From an uncultured Oscillospiraceae bacterium (GTDB lineage Bacteria > Bacillota > Clostridia > Oscillospirales > Oscillospiraceae), in contig CAKTEB010000042.1 in the NCBI GenBank assembly GCA_934546685.1, positions 1 to 18,618 on the forward strand: a stretch of 18,618 bases of DNA. Reading direction: 5' to 3'. This document shows positions 1-8,001 of this stretch, piece after piece. The notes under the pieces are model-generated. The model saw only the letters and a program-made list of their open reading frames with translations, was not told the origin of the DNA and did no database searches. Positions within the stretch are counted from its first letter, which is position 1; every line of letters begins with the position of its first letter. Made by a program: the position numbers and the translations under genes.

Positions 1-1
1 G

Positions 2-1759
2 GGCTGCCCGGTGGACTGGAACCCAGCGGAACAGCGGTTCAACTGGGAGCTGGTATTCTGCGAGCTCTACGCGGGCGGCAAATACAGTAACGATGAAGGC
101 GAAAACTATGAGTATTCCCTGGGCCTCAACGGCCTAGGCGCTTGCGCTACCCAGTACGCTTCCAAGTATTTTGACGCGGTGATCCGCCGAGACGGGAAAA
201 AGTATTCCCTCCATTTTGAGGAGGGCGAGAACATCGGCGGCTTAAAGACCGAGAAGGCGGACCGGAAGCAGACCGGTTCCTGCTTCCACTGGATGCCCGA
301 CCTGGAGGTATTCACGGATATCAACATTCCCCTGGAATACTATACGGACATTCTGAAGCGTCAGGCGGTGGTCAACGCGGGCATCACCTTCCGGCTCCGG
401 GATGAAAAGGCCGATGGCAGCTTTGAGGAGACGGATTTCTGCTATGAAAATGGTATCCTCGACTATGTGAAGGAGCTCACCGAGGACAAGGCCATGACCA
501 TGCCCCAGTTCTGGGAGGCCGAGCGCAAGGGCCGGGACCGGGCGGACATGAAGGACTACAAGGTGAAGATCACCGCCGCTCTGTGCTTCTCCAACAATGT
601 CAATGTGCTGGAATACTACCACAACTCCTCCTGGTTGGAGCACGGCGGCGCACCGGAAAAGGCTGTGAAGAACGCCTTTGTCTACGCCATCGACGCCTAT
701 ATCAAGCAGGCAGGGAAGTACAATAAGAATGAATCCAAGATCACCTTCCAGGATGTGACCGACTGCCTGGTGCTGGTGACGAACTGCTTCTCCACCCAGA
801 CCAGCTATGAGAACCAGACGAAGAAGGCCATCACCAATAAGTTCGTCCAGGACGCCATGACCGAGTTCTTCAAGTCCCGGCTCCAGGTGTACTTCATTGA
901 GAACAAGACCGAGGCGGATCGGATCGCGGATCAGGTGCTTATCAACAAGCGGGCCAGAGAGACCGCCGAAAAGACCAAGGTGAAGATTCGCAAGGATCTG
1001 ACCCGGAACGTGGATATCGCCAACCGGGTCCAGAAATTCGTGGACTGCCGCAGCAAGGACGTCTCCCGGCGAGAGCTCTACATCGTGGAGGGCGACTCTG
1101 CATTGGGTTCTGTCAAATTGAGCCGTGACGCGGAGTTCCAGGGGATCATGCCCGTTCGGGGTAAGATCCTCAACTGCCTGAAGGCGGACTATGCCCGGAT
1201 CTTCAAGAGCGACATTATCACCGACCTCATCAAGGTGCTGGGCTGCGGCGTGGAGATCACCGGGGGCAAAAAGGCCAAGGATCTTTCGGTATTCGACCTG
1301 GACAATCTCCGGTGGAGCAAGATCGTCATCTGTACCGATGCGGACGTGGACGGGTTCCAGATTCGCACGCTGATCCTCACCATGCTCTATCGGCTGGTGC
1401 CCACCCTGATCCAGGACGGCTATGTGTATATCGCGGAATCCCCGCTGTTTGAGATCACCTGCAAGGAGAAAACCTGGTTCGCCTACTCCAACCGGGAGAA
1501 GGACGAGATCGTCAAATCCATCGGGGAGAACAAGAAGATCACCATTCAGCGCTCCAAGGGCCTGGGCGAGAACGACCCGGATATGATGTGGATGACCACC
1601 ATGAATCCCGCCACACGTCGGCTTATTAAGGTCATGCCCCAGGAGGCTGAGGCCACGGCGGCCATGTTCGACCTTTTGGAGGGCGACAACCTCCAGGGCC
1701 GGAAGGATCACATCACTGAAAACGGCTATAAGTTCTTAGAGCTGGCCGATATTTCCTGA
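2..1759 (+). CDS. parE: Type IIA topoisomerase subunit B (ParE/GyrB-like), 5' end cut by window
   Basis: ATPase and TOPRIM subunit of a type II topoisomerase, working with the subunit encoded next door to pass one DNA duplex through another. The reading frame is open to the left edge (G-C-P-V before D-W-N), so GTG at 11 is not a real start. By comparison with the family roughly 75-85 N-terminal residues are missing, including the metal-binding Asn of the GHKL fold. Seen: the ATP-lid G-box, here G-L-N-G-L-G (122-139); the QTK loop (815-823) whose Lys contacts ATP; TOPRIM EGDSA (1088-1102) and DADVDG (1337-1354); the RGKILN segment; and the C-terminal KGLGE and TTMNPATR segments. Several motifs deviate from the norm: GLNGLG for GLHGVG, EGDSALGS for EGDSAGGS, QRSKGLGE for QRYKGLGE, DGFQIRT for DGAHIRT. 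The family is certain. ParE rather than GyrB is inferred from the partner's tail. Confidence 0.93.
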   Translation, partial: GCPVDWNPAEQRFNWELVFCELYAGGKYSNDEGENYEYSLGLNGLGACATQYASKYFDAVIRRDGKKYSLHFEEGENIGGLKTEKADRKQTGSCFHWMPDLEVFTDINIPLEYYTDILKRQAVVNAGITFRLRDEKADGSFEETDFCYENGILDYVKELTEDKAMTMPQFWEAERKGRDRADMKDYKVKITAALCFSNNVNVLEYYHNSSWLEHGGAPEKAVKNAFVYAIDAYIKQAGKYNKNESKITFQDVTDCLVLVTNCFSTQTSYENQTKKAITNKFVQDAMTEFFKSRLQVYFIENKTEADRIADQVLINKRARETAEKTKVKIRKDLTRNVDIANRVQKFVDCRSKDVSRRELYIVEGDSALGSVKLSRDAEFQGIMPVRGKILNCLKADYARIFKSDIITDLIKVLGCGVEITGGKKAKDLSVFDLDNLRWSKIVICTDADVDGFQIRTLILTMLYRLVPTLIQDGYVYIAESPLFEITCKEKTWFAYSNREKDEIVKSIGENKKITIQRSKGLGENDPDMMWMTTMNPATRRLIKVMPQEAEATAAMFDLLEGDNLQGRKDHITENGYKFLELADIS

Positions 1760-1772
1760 AAGGAGGAGGAAC

Positions 1773-4013
1773 ATGGCAAAGAAGAAAAAAGACGAAGAGA
1801 AGCAGCATAAGGACAATCCCAACGTCATGGGCCTCCATGCGGAGATCCTAGAGCAGCCCATCACTGAGACCCTGGAGATCAACTTCATGCCCTACGCCAT
1901 GAGTGTCATCATGTCCCGGGCTATTCCGGAGATCGACGGCTTTAAGCCCTCCCACCGGAAGCTGCTGTACACCATGTATAAAATGGGCCTCTTAAACGGC
2001 AGCCGCACCAAGTCCGCCAACATCGTAGGCCAGACCATGCGACTGAATCCCCACGGCGATTCCGCCATCTATGAGACCATGGTGCGTCTCAGCCGAGGCT
2101 ATGGGGCCCTGCTCCATCCCTTTGTGGACTCCAAGGGCAACTTCGGTAAGGCATATTCCCGGGACATGGCCTACGCGGCTTCCCGATATACCGAGGCCAA
2201 GCTGGATACCTTCTGCCAGGAGCTGTTCCGGGATATCGACAGCGACACCGTGGACTTTGTGGACAACTACGACAGCACCATGAAGGAGCCGTCGCTGCTG
2301 CCCACCACCTTTCCCAATGTGCTGGTGTCCGCCAACAACGGCATCGCCGTAGGCATGGCAAGCAATATCTGCGGCTTCAACCTCCGGGAGGTCTGCAACG
2401 CGGCCATCGCCCGGATCAAGAACCCGGACTGCGATTTGAAGGAATATCTGCTGGCCCCGGATTTCCCCACTGGCGGCGAGCTGATCTACGATGAAAACGA
2501 GATCAATAACGTCTATAACACCGGCCGGGGCAGCATCCGTGTCCGGGGCAAATGGCGGTATGTAAAGGCGGAAAACCTCATTGAGATCTATGAGATCCCC
2601 TACACCACCACCTCCGAGACCATCATCGACAAGGTGGCGGAGCTTATCAAGGCCGAGAAGATCCGGGAGATCTCCGACATGCGGGACGAGACCGACCTCA
2701 GCGGCCTGAAGCTGACCATCGACTTGAAGCGTGGCGTGGACCCAGACAAGCTCATGGCAAAGCTCATGAAGCTGACGCCCCTCCAGGACAGCTTCCCCTG
2801 CAACTTCAATATCCTCATCGGCGGATTTCCCAAGGTCATGGGCGTAGGGGAGATTTTGGAGGAGTGGACGGCATGGCGTACCGAGTGTGTCCGCCGCAGA
2901 GTCTACTACAGCCTCACCAAGAAGAAGGAAAAGCTCCATCTGCTGTTGGGCCTCCAGAAGATCCTGCTGGACATCGACAAGGCCATCCGCATTATCCGGG
3001 AGACAGAGCTGGAGGAGGACGTTATCCCCAATCTGATGATCGGCTTCGGCATCGATGAGATCCAGGCCAACTATATCGCGGAGATCAAGCTGCGGAACAT
3101 CAACCGGGAGTATATCCTCAAGCGCACTCAGGAGACCGATTCTCTCCAGAAGGAGATCGCGGATCTGGAGGATACGGTGAATTCCCCTCGGCGCATCAAG
3201 GCCATCATTGTGAAGGAGCTGGAGAACGTGGCGAAGAAGTACGGCACAGACCGCCGTACTACCATCCGCTATGAGGCCGTGGAGGAATACCAGGAGGAGC
3301 AGCAGGAGACCCCGGACTACCCGGTGAACCTGTTTGTGACCCGGGACGGCTACCTCAAGAAGATCACCCCCCAGAGCCTCCGCATGAGCGGCGAACAAAA
3401 GCTCAAGGAGGGAGACCGGATGGTGCTGGAGACCCAGACCACCAACCGCGCGGAGCTCCTGGTGTTTACGGACAAGTGCCAGGTCTACAAGACCGCCCTT
3501 TCCGAGCTCAAGGACACCAAGGCCAGCGTCCTGGGTGACTATCTGCCCACCAAGCTGGGCTTTGACGAGGGGGAGACCGTGGTATCCGTGTGCCTGCCCG
3601 GAGATTATTCCGGCTTTGTGCTGTTTGCCTATGAAAACGGCAAGGTGGGCAAGGTGAGCCTTGGAGCCTATGACACCAAGTCCAACCGCCGAAAGCTCAC
3701 AGGCGCTTACAGCGACAAGTCACCGCTGAAGGGCATCCTGTGCCTGGGCGAGGATACGGATGTGGTGCTCTACTCCACGGACGGACGGGCACTGGTGCTC
3801 AATACGGCGCTTCTCAGTCTCAAATCCACCCGCTCCACCATCGGCGTGGCGGCGCTCACCCTCCGGAAGAAGGCGCTCCTCGACCATATGCGGCTTCTGG
3901 ATGGCAGCGGTGTTCAGAACGTCACCCGGTATCGGAGCCGCAGCGTTCCCGCCGCGGGCGCGATCCTCAAGGACGAGGATCTGGAGGATACCCAGCTGAC
4001 CATGGAACTATAA
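1773..4013 (+). CDS. parC: Type IIA topoisomerase subunit A (ParC/GyrA-like)
   Basis: Breakage-reunion subunit, 746 residues. The start ATG sits 13 nt after the subunit B stop, behind an unusually complete Shine-Dalgarno (AAGGAGGAGG from 1760), so the two are co-transcribed. The catalytic Tyr is Y139 in A-A-S-R-Y-T-E. The quinolone-region motif is N-P-H-G-D-S-A-I-Y-E, with Ser97 and Glu101 at the positions of E. coli GyrA Ser83 and Asp87. The usual Tyr-His before P-H-G-D is Leu-Asn here. After the winged-helix, tower and coiled-coil regions the C-terminal beta-pinwheel (about 520-746) is short, with about four or five recognisable blades. I find no canonical GyrA box (QRRGGKG), which gyrases need to introduce negative supercoils. 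This points to a ParC-like decatenase, although family members in Clostridia are often annotated simply as DNA topoisomerase. Whether the genome holds a separate gyrase cannot be seen from here. Confidence 0.94.
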   Translation: MAKKKKDEEKQHKDNPNVMGLHAEILEQPITETLEINFMPYAMSVIMSRAIPEIDGFKPSHRKLLYTMYKMGLLNGSRTKSANIVGQTMRLNPHGDSAIYETMVRLSRGYGALLHPFVDSKGNFGKAYSRDMAYAASRYTEAKLDTFCQELFRDIDSDTVDFVDNYDSTMKEPSLLPTTFPNVLVSANNGIAVGMASNICGFNLREVCNAAIARIKNPDCDLKEYLLAPDFPTGGELIYDENEINNVYNTGRGSIRVRGKWRYVKAENLIEIYEIPYTTTSETIIDKVAELIKAEKIREISDMRDETDLSGLKLTIDLKRGVDPDKLMAKLMKLTPLQDSFPCNFNILIGGFPKVMGVGEILEEWTAWRTECVRRRVYYSLTKKKEKLHLLLGLQKILLDIDKAIRIIRETELEEDVIPNLMIGFGIDEIQANYIAEIKLRNINREYILKRTQETDSLQKEIADLEDTVNSPRRIKAIIVKELENVAKKYGTDRRTTIRYEAVEEYQEEQQETPDYPVNLFVTRDGYLKKITPQSLRMSGEQKLKEGDRMVLETQTTNRAELLVFTDKCQVYKTALSELKDTKASVLGDYLPTKLGFDEGETVVSVCLPGDYSGFVLFAYENGKVGKVSLGAYDTKSNRRKLTGAYSDKSPLKGILCLGEDTDVVLYSTDGRALVLNTALLSLKSTRSTIGVAALTLRKKALLDHMRLLDGSGVQNVTRYRSRSVPAAGAILKDEDLEDTQLTMEL

Positions 4014-4019
4014 GAAAAA

Positions 4020-4049
4020 AGGCGTGCCGTAAATCCTTGCGGCACGCCT
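4020..4049 (-). terminator. Hairpin with T-tract on the minus strand
   Basis: Perfect 10-bp stem AGGCGTGCCG/CGGCACGCCT with a 10-nt loop. The A6 run lies on the plus strand before the stem and no T-run follows it, so read as an intrinsic terminator it faces the minus strand (stem followed by TTTTTTCTTA). It may work both ways, or may stop antisense transcription from entering the topoisomerase genes. It lies directly after the subunit A stop. Confidence 0.55.
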
Positions 4050-4083
4050 GACCATCAGACTTCCTGCTAGGGGAGGGGATCGT

Positions 4084-4950
4084 TTGAAAGATAAACTGCA
4101 AAAGAATTTGAAAACTCTGTTTTGGATCACCCTGGGCAGCGCCATCTATGCGGTGGGCTTCGACCTGTTCCTGGAGCCCAACCAGATCGGAGCTGGCGGC
4201 GTGTCGGGCTTGGCTCTGGTCATCGTCTACTTTGTACCCATACTGTCCGTGGGCGTGCTGTCGGTGCTCATCAATATTCCGCTGTTTTTGGCGGGGTATC
4301 GGTTTGTGGGGCGGAAATTCTTCTGGGGCTCTTTGGCGGGCATGGCCATTTCCTCGGCCTTCATCGACCTGCTGGCACCGATCCTGCGGGCGGAGACCGA
4401 GCCCCTGGTGGGTGCGATCTTCGGCGGCGGGCTGGTGGGCGTGGGCTGCGGCCTGGTGCTGATGCAGGGAGCTTCTACAGGCGGCACGGACATCGTAGCC
4501 CGGCTCATGAAGTATAAGTTCCCCAATATGTCCATCGGCAAGCTGGTGATGGCAGCGGATCTGGTGATCGCGGTCATCACGGGTATTGCATTCAAGGACT
4601 TCACCAAGACCCTGTACTGCTGTGTTGCCCTGTACATCAGCGGCGAGGCCATGGACGCCGTGGTCTACCGCTTTGACTACTCCCTGGTGGCTGTTATCGT
4701 TACCGACCGCTCCCTGGAGATCCGGGATGCCATCGACGAAAAGCTGGATCGGGGCTGTACGTTCCTAAAAGGCGAGGGCTCTTATACCGGCATCGCCAAA
4801 AACGTCATCTACTGTGCGGTGAAGCGCCGTCAGGCCGCGGAGCTCAAGGAGCTGGTGATGGAGGCTGATCCCGCCGCGTTTCTGGTGCTCCAGGAGGCCC
4901 ACCAGGTGCTGGGTGAGGGCTTCGAGCGCTACTCTAAGAATAAGCTATAA
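4084..4950 (+). CDS. YitT-family membrane protein (DUF161 + DUF2179)
   Basis: 288-residue integral membrane protein of the YitT family, common in Firmicutes, with no settled function. The N-terminal two thirds holds five to six hydrophobic segments (about 12-30, 37-53, 55-71, 80-100, 107-127, 152-172) with the family's N-Q-I-G-A-G-G-V-S-G and Q-G-A-S-T-G-G-T-D loops. The C-terminal part (about 200-285) is the soluble DUF2179 domain, a ferredoxin-like fold expected in the cytoplasm, with the K-G-E-G-S-Y-T-G motif. The start is TTG at 4084, preceded by AGGGGAGGGG at good spacing; no better ATG fits. It begins 70 nt after the topoisomerase operon and is followed after 12 nt by the lipoprotein gene, so the two probably form an operon. 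Length is normal for the family. Confidence 0.92.
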   Translation: MKDKLQKNLKTLFWITLGSAIYAVGFDLFLEPNQIGAGGVSGLALVIVYFVPILSVGVLSVLINIPLFLAGYRFVGRKFFWGSLAGMAISSAFIDLLAPILRAETEPLVGAIFGGGLVGVGCGLVLMQGASTGGTDIVARLMKYKFPNMSIGKLVMAADLVIAVITGIAFKDFTKTLYCCVALYISGEAMDAVVYRFDYSLVAVIVTDRSLEIRDAIDEKLDRGCTFLKGEGSYTGIAKNVIYCAVKRRQAAELKELVMEADPAAFLVLQEAHQVLGEGFERYSKNKL

Positions 4951-4962
4951 GGGAGCGGAGCC

Positions 4963-6033
4963 ATGAAAAGAATTGTTGCCCTGCTGCTGGCGCTTGGCCT
5001 TCTGACCGGCTGCGCGGCCTTTGGCAGCGGAGATTATGCGGTGGTGGAGCCCCACGACGAGGAATATCAGCTGGAGGTGGACTCCAGCGTCATGACCGTC
5101 AGCAGCTATCTGAGCCTGAAAAACGCGATTTTAGGGCTGGTAGAGGATGCGGTGGAGGAGGGCGTGATCCGTGCGGAGGGCTATACCGGCGACCTGTCCC
5201 AGGATCTGTCCAATGCCGTCTATGAGGTGTCCCGAGGGGATCCGCTGGGGGCCTTTGCCGTGGACTATATGACCTATGACTATTCCCAGATCGTCAGCTA
5301 TTACGAGATCCATGTCCATACCACCTACCGGCGGACCTTGGAAGAGATTCGGTCCGTCCAGTCCACCTCCGGGTTGGAGGGGGTAAAGTCCAGGCTTCGG
5401 GACGCCATGAATGCCTACGATAATGTGGTGCGGCTCCGGGTGGAGGACTACGGAAGCCTGGATCTAGAGAGCCTGGTCCAGGAGGTATTTCGGGACAACG
5501 CGGACTTCTCCCTGGAGCTCCCGGAGATCAGCTGCAGCGCCTATCCGGATACCGGGAGCCGCCGGGTGTTGGAGATCCAGTTCCAGTATGACCACAGCAA
5601 GGAGGTGCTGGAAGCTCACCGGCAGGAGACCGAGATCTTGGTGGAAAAGCTGGCCGGTCTATACGGCAGTGAAAACAGCAGCATCACCAGCGCCCAGCGG
5701 CTGCTGGAGCGGCTGGTGCGGGACGGAGAGCTGGTGCAGGAGGATCCTTCTGGCTTTGATGACAGCGCCTATGGGGCGCTCTGTCTGGGCCGGGCCTCCT
5801 CCCGGGGCTACTGCCAGGCCTATCTGCTGCTGCTCCGGGAGCGAAGCATTCCCTGCCGCTTGGTTCAGGGAACCTACGGTGTGGAGCAGCATATCTGGTG
5901 CCGTTTGCAGCTGGACGGGGGTGTCTTCTATGTGGATCCCACCCGGTGCCTGGTGACGAGCGACACCAGCGGCGCGATCATTCCAGAGTCATCCCTGGAG
6001 CAGCTGGGATATGTGCTGGACAAGGATGAATAA
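4963..6033 (+). CDS. Lipoprotein with C-terminal transglutaminase-like domain
   Basis: 356-residue predicted lipoprotein. It has a short signal peptide and a lipobox L-L-T-G-C, giving Cys17 as the lipidated residue, so the mature protein should face outward on the membrane. The C-terminal part carries the Cys-His-Asp signature of the transglutaminase-like (papain-like) fold: G-Y-C-Q-A-Y with Cys284, E-Q-H-I-W with His310, and Y-V-D-P-T with Asp325. Bacterial members of this fold are usually proteases or amidases rather than crosslinkers, so the substrate (protein or cell wall) is open. Residues about 30-250 are mostly helical and acidic with no domain I recognise. The start ATG has GGGAGCGGAG upstream. 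The gene follows the YitT gene by 12 nt and ends at a hairpin shared with convergent genes. Confidence 0.85.
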   Translation: MKRIVALLLALGLLTGCAAFGSGDYAVVEPHDEEYQLEVDSSVMTVSSYLSLKNAILGLVEDAVEEGVIRAEGYTGDLSQDLSNAVYEVSRGDPLGAFAVDYMTYDYSQIVSYYEIHVHTTYRRTLEEIRSVQSTSGLEGVKSRLRDAMNAYDNVVRLRVEDYGSLDLESLVQEVFRDNADFSLELPEISCSAYPDTGSRRVLEIQFQYDHSKEVLEAHRQETEILVEKLAGLYGSENSSITSAQRLLERLVRDGELVQEDPSGFDDSAYGALCLGRASSRGYCQAYLLLLRERSIPCRLVQGTYGVEQHIWCRLQLDGGVFYVDPTRCLVTSDTSGAIIPESSLEQLGYVLDKDE

Positions 6034-6039
6034 CGAATA

Positions 6040-6070
6040 CCGCCTTCCGCGACAGAGCTGCGGAGGGCGG
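6040..6070. terminator. Shared terminator between convergent genes
   Basis: Stem CCGCCTTCCGC/GCGGAGGGCGG, 11 pairs including one T-G wobble, with a 9-nt loop. It is followed on the plus strand by TTTATCTTAAT, a weak T-tract, and by a short A/T-rich run on the minus strand. It lies between the stop codons of the lipoprotein gene (plus) and the uracil-DNA glycosylase gene (minus). Confidence 0.65.
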
Positions 6071-6076
6071 TTTATC

Positions 6077-6658
6077 TTAATCCTCAAAAACGGTATTGGG
6101 ACAGTGCTCCCGGACCATGGCCTGGAGAGACTTGAGATCCCGGAAGGTTTCCGGGCGTTTGTCGGGATCCCGGAGCAGGGCCGAGGGGTGGAACATGGCC
6201 ATGCGCCAGGTTCCGTCGATCTCATACCAGATGCCGTGCTGACGGGTGATACGGAATTCCGGGTCGATATACTCCATGGCGGCGATGCGGCCCAGGCAGA
6301 CAATGAGCTTTGGCTTCAGCAGATTGATCTGCTCCGTGAGCCAGGGACGGCAGCACTCCCGCTCCCCGGGCTTGGGATCCCGGTTCTGGGGCGGACGGCA
6401 TTTTACGATGTTGGCGATATAGCAGTTCCGGCGGCTGAGGCCGATGATGGAGAGCATATCGTCTAAAAACTTGCCTGCGGCTCCTACAAAGGGCTCTCCC
6501 TGGAGATCCTCGTTTTCACCGGGGCCCTCGCCGATGAACATCACGTCCACCTGATCGGGGCCTACGCCAAATACCACGTTGTGCCGGTTTTTGGAGAGCT
6601 CACAGCGGCTGCACTGAAGGCAGTCCTGACGCAGAGCATCGAGATTCTCGTATTTCAT
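6077..6658 (-). CDS. Uracil-DNA glycosylase, family 4 (iron-sulfur type)
   Basis: 193-residue DNA repair enzyme that removes uracil from DNA to start base excision repair. Seen: motif G-E-G-P-G-E-N-E-D (43-51) followed by P-F-V-G, the uracil-binding and catalytic loop of family 4, and the second motif H-P-S-A-L-L-R from His157. Cysteines fit the [4Fe-4S] site: C-x-x-C at Cys16 and Cys19, Cys87 in K-C-R-P-P-Q-N, and Cys102 or Cys103. Length is normal. The start ATG lies 4 nt after the carboxypeptidase stop, and its Shine-Dalgarno (GGAG) overlaps the end of that gene, so the pair is co-transcribed. The link to a cell-wall enzyme looks like operon packing rather than shared function. Confidence 0.95.
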   Translation of the reverse strand: MKYENLDALRQDCLQCSRCELSKNRHNVVFGVGPDQVDVMFIGEGPGENEDLQGEPFVGAAGKFLDDMLSIIGLSRRNCYIANIVKCRPPQNRDPKPGERECCRPWLTEQINLLKPKLIVCLGRIAAMEYIDPEFRITRQHGIWYEIDGTWRMAMFHPSALLRDPDKRPETFRDLKSLQAMVREHCPNTVFED

Positions 6659-6662
6659 GGGA

Positions 6663-7916
6663 TCATCTCCGTTTTATCAGTAGGATCAGCACCACGACCA
6701 GCGCCGCCAGCAGCACCAGCGCCGCAATGGCCACGATCAGCAGCATAGTGGCAGGGGCGGAGTGAGCGAGGCTCTGGGTCTCGGCCTGCTGGGTGGGAGC
6801 CTGGGTGAGCTCTGGGACGGAGGCTTCTGTGAGCTCCGGGGCGGCCACAGCCTCCGGTGCCGGTTCGGCGTCCTGAAGGGAATCTGCCTCAGCTTCCTGA
6901 GCGGGCTCCTGGACAGACTCCTGGATGGAATCGTCCGCCGGTTCCACCGTGGGCTCCGGCGAGGGCTTTGGCTGCTGGTCCAGCCAGGCCTGATAGGGGA
7001 TGGCCGCGTCATAGTTGGCAAAGCCCCAGTCAAAGAGCTTTGCGGTCTGGGTGAACGCGCCGGAGACGTTCTCGCCATTGTCGCCGGTCTCCTTGGGGGC
7101 GTCCAGTACCACGGAGATCAGTGTATGGCCGTTCTTTTCCGCGGCGGCCACCAGGCAGTAGCCCGCCGGAGTGGTAAAGCCAGTCTTGATACCCAGGGCA
7201 CCCTCATAGCCGTAGCCCGGATAGTTGGAGCCGGGCAGCAGGTAGTTGGTGGTGCTGAGGGAACGGGACTCAGAGCGATTCGTGGCCGGGATCTCCGTTC
7301 GGACGGTGCCGCACAGCCGCCGGAAGGTGCTGTTTTCCATGGCGGCCTGGGCGATCAGGGAGAGATCCGAGGCGGTGGTATAGTGATCCCCGTCGTGGAG
7401 GCCGTTGGGATTCACAAAATGGGTGTTCTGGCAGCCAAGCTCCTGGGCGGTCTGATTCATCAGTGCCACAAAGTCCTGAATGGAGCCGCTGACTAGAATG
7501 GCCACGGCGTTGGCGGCCTCGTTGGCGGAGGCCACCATCAGGCACTCCAGCAGCTGATAGACCGTCAGGACCTCGCCGGATTTCAGGTTTGCGGTGGATA
7601 CGCCGTCTTCAATGCCTTCGTCGATGCCATCGGGGATGGTGATTTCCTTGTCGGGATCCAGGCTCTGGAGGGCCAGATAGCAGGTCATGATCTTTGTGGT
7701 ACTGGCGGGGTACATGGTCTCCTGGTCGTTCAGCCGGTAGAGCGCCTCGCCGGTGTCCGCGTCCACGAGTATGACCGCCCCGGCCTCCAGCTCAAGCTCC
7801 GGGGGAGGGGGCACGGTGTCCAGCTCGGTGAGCGTGTCGGATGAAAATGCTGGAAGAACCCAGCTCTGGAGCATAAGCGCCAGAAGAATCAAGCAGAAAA
7901 ACTTACATTTTCTCAT
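6663..7916 (-). CDS. D-Ala-D-Ala carboxypeptidase (DacF/PBP5-like), membrane-anchored
   Basis: 417-residue low-molecular-weight penicillin-binding protein that trims the terminal D-Ala from peptidoglycan stem peptides outside the membrane. All three serine-peptidase motifs are present: S-T-T-K (Ser72, Lys75), S-A-N (130-132) and K-T-G (244-246). A signal peptide covers about residues 1-25. After the catalytic domain (about 35-310) the usual PBP5 beta-rich C-terminal domain is absent. In its place is a low-complexity linker rich in Glu, Pro, Ala and Gln (about 316-388) and one transmembrane helix (about 389-413) ending in K-R-R, which replaces the amphipathic helix of classic PBP5. The start ATG at 7916 has AGGAG at 10-nt spacing. 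First gene of a two-gene operon, divergent from comEA. Confidence 0.95.
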   Translation of the reverse strand: MRKCKFFCLILLALMLQSWVLPAFSSDTLTELDTVPPPPELELEAGAVILVDADTGEALYRLNDQETMYPASTTKIMTCYLALQSLDPDKEITIPDGIDEGIEDGVSTANLKSGEVLTVYQLLECLMVASANEAANAVAILVSGSIQDFVALMNQTAQELGCQNTHFVNPNGLHDGDHYTTASDLSLIAQAAMENSTFRRLCGTVRTEIPATNRSESRSLSTTNYLLPGSNYPGYGYEGALGIKTGFTTPAGYCLVAAAEKNGHTLISVVLDAPKETGDNGENVSGAFTQTAKLFDWGFANYDAAIPYQAWLDQQPKPSPEPTVEPADDSIQESVQEPAQEAEADSLQDAEPAPEAVAAPELTEASVPELTQAPTQQAETQSLAHSAPATMLLIVAIAALVLLAALVVVLILLIKRR

Positions 7917-8001
7917 TCAAAAACGTCTCCTGATATGTTACAATACAATTTAGATACACGATACATCATAGCATATTTCCGTTGGAAAGGAAAGACAGTC
8001 T
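7917..8001. promoter_or_regulatory. Divergent intergenic region, carboxypeptidase / comEA operon
   Basis: An A+T-rich 85-bp gap between two outward-facing genes, so promoters for both should lie here. A TATGAT-like -10 for the minus side can be read at 7965-7970, but no convincing -35 pairs with it. A short direct repeat GATACAC/GATACAT sits at 7953-7966. On the plus side GGAAAGGAAAG (7984-7994) is a good ribosome binding site for the ATG at 8002. I can support the region but not exact promoters. Confidence 0.4.

Noticed and set aside
242..1711. 489-codon open frame on the minus strand
   Set aside because: It is wholly antisense to the topoisomerase B gene, has no motif, and is rich in Leu, Gly, Val and His as expected from the complement of GC-rich codons.
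1992..3398. 468-codon open frame on the minus strand
   Set aside because: It is antisense to the topoisomerase A gene, has no recognisable domain or ribosome binding site, and arises from third-position GC bias.
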